Assembly (NCBI GenBank): GCA_013115125.1
Contig: JABANN010000228.1
Coordinates: 1 to 50,466 of the forward strand
Direction: 5' to 3'
DNA: 50,466 nucleotides
Origin: Perkinsus olseni
Taxonomy: Eukaryota > Perkinsozoa > Perkinsida
Shown here: positions 11,155-25,840 of the stretch, piece by piece
How positions within the stretch are numbered: the first letter of the stretch is position 1
Layout of the letters: each line of letters opens with the position of its first letter
Program-made: the position numbers and the translations under genes
The notes under the pieces: model-generated
What the model was told of the DNA's origin: nothing
Databases searched by the model: none
Seen by the model: the letters and a program-made list of their open reading frames with translations, nothing else

Positions 11155-12057
11155 TTGGTTAATGCCGAATATAAGTATTACTGCGAATTCATGGACGAGA
11201 TGGTAGCTCAGTGCATCGGTAAACGTAAAGGAGGTCTGATAAGTACTCTATCACAACATGGTGCCTTGACTCATCCAGAGCACCCGAAAGAAGTTCGATA
11301 TGTAGCCGACGTTTGCCATATTAAGTATCGTCGTACCTGGTTCCCTTCGTTCTCGAGTGGTTCCCTTCATGTGGATCCCCGAGTCAGATGCGACATCGAG
11401 ACCGAGGTCGGTACCGGGATGCTCACTGCCAATATATCTTACAAAGCAGAGAAGCCAATCTTAGACCTACCATCATATTATTATCGCACCAACCAGCTGA
11501 CAGGAATGGGATACGCCTCCCTCAGGCTGTACCCGATTGCCCTGGAGGATCTTGATCTACGACGGGATCAATCAACAAACAAGACTGGGGCCACTTTGGT
11601 AAGCCACGGACCTCGGTATTGGAAGGCAATCCTCACGGAAGAGGCGCGCCCTAGTCCTTCACGGAGATTGGGGATACTAGGTCTAGATGTCAGAGCTAGA
11701 AGGCGAAAAGCCGAGTTCCTGACGCGAACGGAGAATGGTACGATGAAGAGGCTGGCCGTGTTGCGGACTGCTGATGTTGTTATGAAGCTCGGGGCGACGC
11801 CGAGTGACCACGATGGTGACTCTCCTTTGCGAGCTGAAGCGTTTATTTTCGGATACTCATGGAAGGATGAACATCATAGAGGGATCATGGTCACTCACAA
11901 GGGCGAGCCTGTTATGCTATTCGATACGAACATGCGACCCAAGCGTTTAACTGAGGACAGGTGGGGAGCAACTTTCGCGATCGGCTCTGTTGAGAACCAA
12001 GCTCCTCAGGTACTTCCCGTCCACACGGTATCCGAATCGTTACAGAAAAGCTCAAAG
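11155..12057 (+). CDS. Family B secreted protein, copy 2 (open body, signal peptide missing)
   Basis: The body is one uninterrupted frame from V-N-A-E-Y-K-Y-Y-C-E-F to the donor at 11961, then the conserved 48-nt exon 12010-12057 (R-Y-F-P-S-T-R-Y-P-N-R-Y-R-K-A-Q-R). No in-frame ATG encodes the hydrophobic leader seen at 8852 and 13231: an in-frame TGA sits about 11 codons before V-N-A-E-Y. The triplet at 11155 is out of the paralogue context or a leaderless start, so the 5' end is probably deleted or supplied by an unseen exon. C-x9-C, S-T-L-S-Q-H-G-A-L-T-H-P and S-H-G-P-R-Y-W are as in the other B copies. Reading through the donor reaches a stop at 12123. No PPSY exon found after it. Confidence 0.5.
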
Positions 12058-12123
12058 GTGGGTCGAGCAGCGACTCGTTGTCAGCGGCCTTCGCCACTCG
12101 CAGCTTCCGCCCGGTGGAGGTAG

Positions 12124-13054
12124 ATGGCGATGTAGTGGTAGCATCGTAAAGAAATTTGGGAGATTAGCCAAATGGTCTTCCTCCGATGCCCGGCGGATTC
12201 GAGTTTATTCGTTGCTTTTGTGCATGCTAAATGATTCATCGGTGATGTTGATCAAGATGTATGATAGCCAGAGCACGGAGCTTGAGTAGAGTGAGGTGGT
12301 TATGATGGTTAGGGGTAGCCAACATCGGCAGCAGCATCATGAGGATAATCTAGTATCGCGGACCCCTGACCGACCATACCTACGCACAGTCCTCGGTGTC
12401 CTCGGTTGTTATGTGAGCACCTTGACGTGTTCATTGATGTCGAGTTCATCTACTAATTCCCCATCCTGGTCCGTTATCAGTATTCGCTGGCTTTGTGTTT
12501 ATCAGTGGGGGGATGAAAGACTCTGATTCAGCTCTGGGAAGGGTACGATACTAATGAGTAGCAGGCTAGTCTGCTAAGACTTGCATAGTAACTGGCAGTC
12601 CGGCCCGCTTCTACCGAGAGCAGTAGCGGCATTCCCAGTAGAACAACAAGCACTCCCGAACATCCAATCGCGTTCGGAGGCCTAGCAGTCTGCTAGGCAG
12701 TCTGCTAGTAGCAGAACGTCTTGTTCACTAAGCATGCTCTCAAAAGAGAAGACCGTGGTCGTTCCAGAAGGTCAAGTGAAGCTCGACGAGCCAGTGTGAT
12801 CGGCCCTCGCCTCGGAAGACAAGGCGATGGACCCGCCGGGTTTAACTTGGCAATACTCGTGCAAATCGATTTAATCTCGCCCCGCACTGCTGCGCTCGAA
12901 GATGCATTTTCCGTCCTCATTCTCGAGCTTCCATTAGCATCATTCGCCTGAGTAGCCCGATTGTGAGCCCTCAAGATACCCTGAGCCTGCAGAGCGGTCT
13001 ATGAACCCTTCAAGTCGAGGGGAGGGTTATAATTATTCTGACCGTTTGCTCTCC
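12124..13054. other. Intergenic segment of the family B tandem unit
   Basis: Second copy of the unit spacer, similar in patches to 10,260-10,970. A short local duplication of C-A-G-T-C-T-G-C-T-A-G occurs near 12,690-12,710. No supported gene. Confidence 0.45.
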
Positions 13055-13081
13055 TCGGGGTCATCAATAGACGAGAGTGAG
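13055..13081 (+). promoter_or_regulatory. Array upstream motif, copy 6
   Basis: GGTCATCAATAGACGAGAGTG, a diverged match to the consensus, about 150 bases before the ATG at 13231. Confidence 0.35.
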
Positions 13082-13174
13082 ATGATGGGTGATCAGGCTT
13101 ACGGAAAGGCTCGGCCCTCACCCTAGCGATCTGACATCACCTCTCAGTTACTCGTCTTCACGAGGATAGAATTA

Positions 13175-13197
13175 CTGCAGCAGCAGCAGCAGCAGCC
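13175..13197 (+). repeat. (GCA)n microsatellite upstream of family B copy 3
   Basis: Six to seven GCA units about 35 bases before the start codon. Short and non-coding. Confidence 0.7.
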
Positions 13198-13230
13198 AGT
13201 TAAACTGTCAGGTTTTAGTATTTCTTGTAA

Positions 13231-14615
13231 ATGAGAATCCATACCGTGACCATCGGCATTACACTGGTTCGGTTGGTTAATGCCGAATATAAGTATTACT
13301 GCGACTTCATAGATGAGCTGATAGCTCAGTGCATTGGTAAACGTAAAGGAGGGCTGATAAGTACTCTATCACAACATGGTGCCTTGATCGAACCGGCAGG
13401 GCAATCGAATGATGTCCGCTTCACAAGTGACGTTTGCGACGTCCAGGACCGCCCCCGAAGTTCTAGCAAGGGTACCCTCCATGTTAACCCACACAGAGTA
13501 TGCCGAATCGACGGTATGCAGACGGCGACGTTGCCCTACCGAAGGGCAATCCTAGCCGCTAGCCCATCTACACACTATTATTTGACCGATCCGAGATCGG
13601 ACGTGGAGTACATGTTGATTAAGGTACAGCCGATTGAGATGAAAAAGCTGCAGGTACCGCGATGCCAACGAGCAGGGGTAACGGTGGCGACCTTCGAGAG
13701 CCACTGGCCTCATCATTGGAAAGCCGAGCTCGTCGAGCAGGACTACCCCGTTCCCCCCTCGGCGACTGAGCCGGAGGTCGCAGCGATACGGTCAAGTTCG
13801 GCGGCTGGAAGCAAAGTTCACAATCGAAAGGGCCGCTGGTGTATGGCAACATATACCTAAACTGGGAAAAGTTGGTAACATCATGAAACTGGACGCGACT
13901 CTGGCACACGGTGATGGCACCAATTTCACGGAAGCAGAGGCGTTCTTCTTCGAAATTCCTACCAGGGGTGACCCTCGTTATGGAGTGATGTTGACTTCCA
14001 AGGGAGAGCCTACAGTGCTATTCGACACCGACGCGCGACCGTCGTCCCACGCCGAACACAGGTAAGCCACCGAGAAGATATCCAGTGATGGTGATAACGG
14101 AGTCTCTAGATACCATCCGTCCACACGCTATCCTAGTCAGTATAGACGCATACGAGGGTGAGTTGGGCAGGGAGCCGCACGAAGTCCTGCATTATGCGCG
14201 CCAGTGGCTGTCTTGGCGTATGCTATCGAAATTAGCGCTGCATCAGCCAGCATGTTAGCATGGCATTTCTCGGTAGCATCTCCGCCAATATCCGAAGCTT
14301 TCAGAAATCTCACTCATCGCCTGCCCGACCCACGTGTAGAAGAAGCACCTCCGAGGTGGGATCAGCGCTACACTCAGTGTAGTACACTGCCTCTGCCTTC
14401 CCTCCCCATCTAGGTACGACGAGCTCGAGCACACGGTTGAGAGTAGAGCTAGAGCCTATGGCCTGGCGGACACGCCGCCATCGTACGAGGATGCCATACG
14501 CTCCGACCGAATGAGGACCTCTTCTGGTGAGTCTCTGTCAATCAGGCTGACACTCGGTCACACCTCCATTGTCCGTACCAGGCCAGCACGCTCTACGTCG
14601 CGGAAAGAGGAATAG
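13231..14615 (+). pseudogene. Family B secreted protein, copy 3, with complete PPSY tail (one frame disruption)
   Basis: The ATG at 13231 encodes signal peptide MRIHTVTIGITLVRLVNA, then E-Y-K-Y-Y-C-x9-C and the family B body. One frame change near 13,770, close to a run of six C, separates the N-terminal frame from the C-terminal one (E-A-K-F-T-I-E-R onward), which runs to the donor at 14062. The 48-nt exon (14110-14157, Y-H-P-S-T-R-Y-P-S-Q-Y-R-R-I-R) and the final exon (14414-14615) join in phase. The final exon carries LADTPPSYEDAIRS and ends at TAG. This is the only B copy where the PPSY exon survives, and it ties families A and B together. The indel by the C-run could be an assembly error, in which case the gene is whole. 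Confidence 0.6.
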
Positions 14616-14850
14616 CGTCTAGGTAGCAGTCCCAGACCTTCGCTGTGTGATGTCGTTGTTATGTCTACGAAATGCTTGTTCGTGGTTGCGAGTTGATCAG
14701 AACGGTTCAGAATGGCGCTGCAGCTAGTTCTGTCGACTAAGCGTTACTGCCTGAACGCGACCAAGCCACTGTAATCAGAAGCAATCATACAACCATTGCC
14801 TTCATTACAAAAATAGCATCAAAATCATCTTCAGACAGTCGACGAGAAAA

Positions 14851-16215
14851 TCACCCAACAGCCGCAGGGAAGTTCTTTATAAATTTGGCCTTGCACTTGG
14901 CCAATTGACCAAAGTAGAAGGGCAGCTTGCTGAAGGGCTTGGGGTCTGTGTCGATGACAGTTAGACGACACCATAGGGGACCTCCCGAGTGTCCTGGGAA
15001 GAGCTCTCCGACATCTACTCCTTCTACTCGGCGGAAGGCAGGGCTCCCTGCTCCTGGAGAGAACGATAGGAAGAGGCTGACGTCCATGGACATGCGGCCT
15101 AGCAGGAAGATAGACAACCATTCAGTGACTTTATCAACATCATGCAGGGCCTTGAAGGCTCTGAAATCTTCAATCGTTGGAAGTGTATCAGGGTAATGAT
15201 GCTCAATCACTATACTGCTATCTTGTCGCCGCTGCTCCATGAGCCACTCCCAGAGCTCCGCCGCGAAGTCCGGTAGCTTCTCGTCGATCGAAGCATAGTG
15301 TTGTAGAGCCGCCAGCCGCGACAAGATCGGTGTTGACCGCAGCACCGTGGCGATAGTCTCGCAGACGGCATCCCGCGGGAGGTTCGACAGAGTACCGGGG
15401 GACCGCAACTTGAGGAAGCCTCGCGGGCGCTGATCAAATAGCTTTTCCACCTCGCCTTTCATATCCTGGCCAAAGTAGAGCTCATGCGGGTCGTAGAACT
15501 TGGCGAGGTCGAAGTCGGGATCGTTACTTCGCTGCATCACAAAACGACAGGGATACCCAGGAATGGCACGGATGCCGCACTTGGGCTTTAGTTCGAAAGT
15601 TATGGTATCGGGACCGCCGTTGGTGGCGATGTTCGACATAATTTGAGCATGGCACAGATCCTCAGAGGTTATTGTAGCATAGCAGGCACCTGATGAGAAC
15701 ACCCACCTACTCCAACGCCGGTGCCCCGGCCTACCTTCAAAAGACGGGCATTTGGCGACTCTCTTCGGCAGCCGGGAAGGACCGATTCGTCGATAGACTT
15801 CCCGAAGCACTTCCCGCGACAGCACCACTATTCGGGGCGGGCGCTCGTCTGGTAGGTACTCTCCACCCAACGCCCGTGATACGACCAGATAATGCTCTGT
15901 TCTCTCTATCGCTGCTCGCTTGCTCACAGGCGCTTTGCATATCCGAATTAGCTGAAGGCACGAGGCTTCGATAGAGTCGTCGAGCGCGCCCGCTCCTACT
16001 ACCTTGCCCGACTGCAGTAGCTTGTCTAAGGCTGAGTTACCGGTGTTTGCCATTAGAACAACAGCATGGAGATTGCCTTCTCCTACCAGAGTCACTTGTG
16101 CTGTTTCCGGTAAGGATTCGAGATGAAGGAAGTCTTCATAGTCTGCCTTAGGACGAGCCATCGCAACTGATCTGCTTGTGAGGCAGTGCCAGAGCACCAT
16201 GCCGGGAAGGGCCAT
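14851..16215 (-). CDS. Inositol-pentakisphosphate 2-kinase (IPK1 family)
   Basis: A single open frame of 454 residues. IPK1 phosphorylates Ins(1,3,4,5,6)P5 at position 2 to make phytic acid (InsP6), a cofactor in RNA export and signalling. Family signatures are readable in order: N-lobe V-G-E-G-N-L-H-A-V-V (ATP-loop region), L-Q-L-I-R-I-C-K; then the diagnostic F-E-L-K-P-K-C-G followed by C-R-F-V-M-Q and Y-D-P-H-E-L-Y-F-G; later M-D-V-S-L-F-L-S-F; and the C-terminal V-I-D-T-D-P-K-P-F-S-K-L-P-F-Y, which parallels the plant I-D-L-S-L-K-P block. Length is close to plant IPK1 (about 450). The ATG at 16215 is the first; ATG at 16161 (MARPKADYEDF) is an equally plausible start. It lies just downstream of the PrsW-like gene on the same strand. 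Confidence 0.8.
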   Translation of the reverse strand: MALPGMVLWHCLTSRSVAMARPKADYEDFLHLESLPETAQVTLVGEGNLHAVVLMANTGNSALDKLLQSGKVVGAGALDDSIEASCLQLIRICKAPVSKRAAIERTEHYLVVSRALGGEYLPDERPPRIVVLSREVLREVYRRIGPSRLPKRVAKCPSFEGRPGHRRWSRWVFSSGACYATITSEDLCHAQIMSNIATNGGPDTITFELKPKCGIRAIPGYPCRFVMQRSNDPDFDLAKFYDPHELYFGQDMKGEVEKLFDQRPRGFLKLRSPGTLSNLPRDAVCETIATVLRSTPILSRLAALQHYASIDEKLPDFAAELWEWLMEQRRQDSSIVIEHHYPDTLPTIEDFRAFKALHDVDKVTEWLSIFLLGRMSMDVSLFLSFSPGAGSPAFRRVEGVDVGELFPGHSGGPLWCRLTVIDTDPKPFSKLPFYFGQLAKCKAKFIKNFPAAVG

Positions 16216-16279
16216 AGTAGGGACCTCGCAGGCCGACAGAGTCTCGGATGACTTTCGAACGCAAAGAACGTGGAGAGGG

Positions 16280-17710
16280 TCAGGAAACCATATACGCCGT
16301 AGCAGAACTGGACCGTGACGGCAGGCTCATCGAGGCTGCCCAGTCGTTGACGTGATTCCTCTCATCAATGCATTCCTTGAACACGTTGGCTGCCGTCTTG
16401 AAGGAGCCTCCAGGCCCGTGGGTGGTCAGGACCGTTGCCTGCGGCAAAGGGCCGCCGTATTGGGAGGTATCATAGAGGGATTGGGTCCTGGTGAGTGGGA
16501 GCTCATCCCGTTCGTTGCCAGCTTCAACCTCGGATATCTCCATGATGCGATCGGCGAAGAGCTGTAGTGACAAAGCGACGGTGATAAATATTCCAATTTT
16601 ACCAAAGTATACGTTAACGTAAGTATAGCCGCCGGACGCCTCCTGAGTCTGGCTGAGTGTCCCAAAGAAATCGTACAGGCCGTGCAAGGCTATGGAGAGC
16701 AAAAGTGCATTTTTGGTGAGGTAACTGCCGTAGTACCCGGTCCAGATGACATGCAGGAAAGAGGAGATACTCCTATGGAGGCACGCGATGAAGCGAAGGC
16801 GCGTGAAGATGTCTGAGGCGAAGTCCAAGTGGAAGATGTACGGCCAAAGGCTGTAGTCCAATGATACTAGCTCAGGGAAGGCATATCTGGGAGGGGGAGG
16901 AGAGTAGGAGAGTCGTGGCAGGAGTGGTACTACCTTAGATTCTCAGAGGTCTCGAAGCCAGCCCCAACAGCCATAGCGTAGAGCAGTCGACAGCGTAGTG
17001 ATGTGTGGGATTTGGTGAGTTTGTGGTAGATGAGCCACACTAGTAGGAACCAGAGCCCCTTGCTGCACTCTTCTATCAGACCAGGGGTCATCACCCACTC
17101 CCATCCGAGGAGCAAGGAGCACGCTAGCGAACCTAGGGGATGGGCCATCAGCGAATGCAGGAAACATCCATACCAAATTTCCGCGAACTCATGCCATCGG
17201 GGACCCTGTACTACCGTTATTAGATGGTTTCAGCTCTATATGACAATCAGTCATCCCCGCGGCCGTACAGTCCCCTAGAGACCCGCAGGGTGTCGTGCTA
17301 GGTGAGCAGCGGGTGACAGGGCCCGGCAGGAGCTCATCGACACCACAGCACTGCGGTACCATCATAACGCATGACGAGGAGAGCCTCGACCACAAGCCAA
17401 GGGCGAACTGAGATCGAGGGGACGGCCTTATCAATCGAAGCCCCTTTACTAGTACCTTAGCCAGGGGAAGGGCCGTGACGATGGCCCCAGTGGCACCGCT
17501 GAGGTAGAAGATACTCATAATCTTCAGAGTGCGTTGGTCCTCTCCAAGATGCTTCCACAGTGCTAGCAAGAGCAGTCCTGATACTAGGTAGGTGAGGGTC
17601 ATCATGCCCACGGCGATGTACCAGTAGCCAGGACCGGCTAGGAGCCCTAACCCTAGAGTTAGTATACCGAGTGGGACGAGGAGCGGTAGGGAGCGTATCA
17701 GGGAGGCCAT
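16280..17710 (-). CDS. PrsW-like intramembrane protease
   Basis: A multi-exon membrane protein. The 5' exon from ATG at 17710 encodes several hydrophobic segments. The middle exon (lower end at 16934) carries L-I-E-E-C-S-K, matching the PrsW E-E-x-x-K motif, and V-G-A-G-F-E-T-S-E-N-L-R. A 47-base intron (16887-16933) follows and the reading continues Y-A-F-P-E, so G-F-x-x-x-E-N-x-x-Y is spliced together. The last exon has H-V-I-W-T-G-Y-Y-G-S-Y and A-L-L-L-S-I-A-L-H-G-L-Y-D-F, matching the remaining conserved His and H-x-x-x-D positions of PrsW. The tail after the last membrane segment is hydrophilic. PrsW cleaves membrane substrates such as anti-sigma factors in bacteria; the substrate here is unknown. 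Splicing between 17,150 and 17,460 is unresolved: its literal frame is not membrane-like. Confidence 0.65.
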
Positions 17711-18518
17711 TTACATAACAGATACACTGCCGAGTGAAATTGGCGTCGTGACGAGCAGCGAAGCCCCCTGCGGTGAGAGACGTGGTAGTTGTACCATGTA
17801 AAGCACGATGTATGAGGGAAGCTTCAATCCCCTAGTGGAGATGCTACTCACGCTTCACAGCCATCCGATAGGGTAGAGAGATGGTACCAGGCACGCTACT
17901 ACTGATTGGAATGCTCCGATCGCCGCCACGGTAGTTGCGATGCATAACCCCTTTGCGGCCGATGACCAAGGCAGCAGCCACGACCAGTGGACTCCGCAGG
18001 TCGCGGCTGAGAAGTGCTCATCATCTCAGTACTACCTGCTCACATTGAGGCGTCCCGCGTGGCCTGTCAGCGCTGGCATAATTCATCACTGCGAATCACT
18101 CGGCCCCGGTTCGATCCCGGCACCCGGCATTTCTTTGTGATCAACAACACTTCTCTAGTGAAGAGGCACAATTCTGAACCTCAGCGTTAATGCTGCTATC
18201 GTCTTATTCCATAGTGCCATGGTACGTAGTACTACAGTATTGGTTACCGAACCGCGGGATTGGTTCGTTGAAACGCCGAGGAAAATGGTCGTTTGAGTTT
18301 CGGCGGTGTTCAGGAGGGGGTTGAAGGCTCGGGTGGTCATCGCGAGGCGAAGTGCTCGGCTTCCGATTACTGTTGAGGGTATTAGCAGGAAGGATTCGTA
18401 GTTTCGGCAAAGGGTGGCTTAAATTGGGGAAGGAGTGGTATGATAGTCGCTGTAGAGATTGAAGAGGGTCAAGGCAGTAAGATACGCGTCTTAGGCAGGG
18501 ATACGTGTATTCTCTGTA
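17711..18518. other. Divergent intergenic region between PrsW-like and DDX46 genes
   Basis: It holds the upstream regions of two genes read outward. At about 18,062-18,131 there is a stretch resembling the D-loop and T-arm of a tRNA (GGTTCGATCCCGG) but without a matching 5' acceptor strand, so no tRNA is called. At 18,424-18,442 is one of three copies of TTGGGGAAGGAGTGGTATG. No coding region supported. Confidence 0.5.
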
Positions 18519-24153
<5,635 letters not shown>

Positions 24154-24415
24154 AGAAGGCCTGCATCCCTCCCTCAGCTTGTACAGTTTCACAAAGCACT
24201 GACGCGGCTGTACCTGCCGCGACCGTTTCCGTACAGTGACATATTTCCTTTCCTTCGTCCTGCTCCCCCTCCACTACGTTCCACGACTCCTGCTATAGGG
24301 GGCATCATTAGTATTATGCCGGTTATGAGAGACGGAAGTAGTTTTGTGTTGAGGAAAGGCGAAGGGTGTGGTAGTGCTTCAGTTGGAGTAGTTTTGGTCC
24401 GATACAGACAACGTG

Positions 24416-25470
24416 ATGGTTCGCCGCGGTAAGGCTAGCAAGGAGGACGGCGGTGCGAAGCAGTCGGTAGTGGAGAGAAAGAAAGGGGTTAAGAGGAGTA
24501 GGAAGGGAGATGATATTGGAGATAGGAGAGGGAAGGGAAAGGGTGGCAAAGGAGCGTTAGGGAAAGGCAAGAGAAGGCGAGAGGGCAAGAGAGAGGATGC
24601 TGAGGACAGCAACGGTCGGCGGCAGGCAGGCGATTCTTCGACCTGCAGTACTACCACTGCGGCTTCGACGGTGGAGGGTGATGAGATGAAGTCCATGGCT
24701 GGCGGGCAGGGGCCGCTGTTTTTCGAGGATTCTCAAGGCGATAGTGACATTGATGCGCGCTTGCAGCAACAGCAGGGACAGCCGAAGTACCAGGGGAAGT
24801 GGCGAGCTGTGCCGCCTACTCGGTATTACTCGGAGAGCGACGGAAACTTTGAGGAGGAGGTGAGGTCGGCTGAGGAGATCAGAATCAGCAGTCATGGTGA
24901 TAAGAACTACCCGGGGTTCAAGCATCATGTGGAAGCGTGTTCCATCTGCGGATCGGAGGATCACAGTGGACGCTGTTTTGGTAGAAGATGTAATGCTTGT
25001 TTTAAGGAGGGGCATCTGATGAAGGACTGCCCTGTGCTGCTGCGAGACAGGCGAAGGTGCAATCTTTGTGGTCAGCTTGGCCATCTGAGAAAAGATGTAA
25101 TACTGGAGGGTTGGGTGGAGAGAAGAGGATGTTTTTGTATTCTTTTCAGTGTGTGCTGTTGGAGTATCGTCGGACGTTGGGGTTGAACACGTCGTCTCAT
25201 GGCTGCTCGTGTAACCTTGAATGCATAGCCTGTGGTGGTATCCATACTGATGGTACGTTGAACTGCTCCCCCTGTCCGAGGATGAAGATACTGTGGTGCA
25301 CTAGATGTGGTGACACGGGCCATCATGCTTGGGAGTGCGAGGTCTTCCCTATGGGGGTGAAGGTTGCCCAGGCGTCGAGTGCCGGCCGGGGTCATCATCA
25401 CCATGGTGGTAAGGGTGGTGGTGGTGGTGGTGGTGGTGGTGGCCGACGGAATGGTAAGGGTCGTCGTTGA
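24416..25470 (+). CDS. CCHC zinc-knuckle protein, Air1/2-ZCCHC7-like (possible TRAMP subunit)
   Basis: Two exons: 24416-25096 and 25150-25470, joined across a 53-base intron in phase (H-L-R-K-D then C-V-L-L-E-Y). The N-terminus is Lys/Arg/Gly-rich. From about residue 175 there is a series of Cys/His knuckles: C-S-I-C-G-S-E-D-H; C-N-A-C-F-K-E-G-H-L-M-K-D-C; C-N-L-C-G-Q-L-G-H-L-R-K-D-C; C-I-A-C-G-G-I-H; and C-T-R-C-G-D-T-G-H-H-A-W-E-C. The order and spacing, with the third knuckle split by the intron and a last G-H-x-A-W-E-C, resemble Air/ZCCHC7, which presents RNA to the exosome through TRAMP. The C-terminus is a Gly tract encoded by (GGT)n. The Air assignment is by knuckle arrangement only; another zinc-knuckle RNA-binding protein is possible. 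Confidence 0.65.
25410..25442 (+). repeat. (GGT)n microsatellite coding a Gly tract
   Basis: About ten GGT units in frame at the C-terminus of the zinc-knuckle protein. Confidence 0.8.
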
Positions 25471-25840
25471 GTGTGTGGTGAAGTATCGTTACGTTGGTGA
25501 TGCTGCTCCATGTGCGGGCTGGTTCCTCCTTCAGCCGCTGGCTCATACGTATACGTAGCAGTCGATCGAGGAGGGCGGCTGCTGATGACGAGTTTCGGAT
25601 TGCTTTCTTAGCGGAGCGAAGCTCCTGCTTTGTTGGGTATATTTACTTCTGTTCCCTCTACTGTCGCAGTAATACCATCACTGATGGGCCAACCCTCCTC
25701 CACTGTACAATGTTGTTATCCTAGTACTACTACTATCGTCTTCCTTCTCCCTTCCGGCCCGGGAAGCGGCCGAGCTACGTCCCTTTACTCCAGCGCTTCT
25801 CTTGTTGCGCTTAGTGATTCAGCACTTCGATAACGCAGTT
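25471..25840. other. Intergenic region
   Basis: Spacer between the zinc-knuckle gene and the first HAD gene. It carries one copy of the dispersed AGCGGAGCGAAGC motif (25610-25622). No gene seen. Confidence 0.5.
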
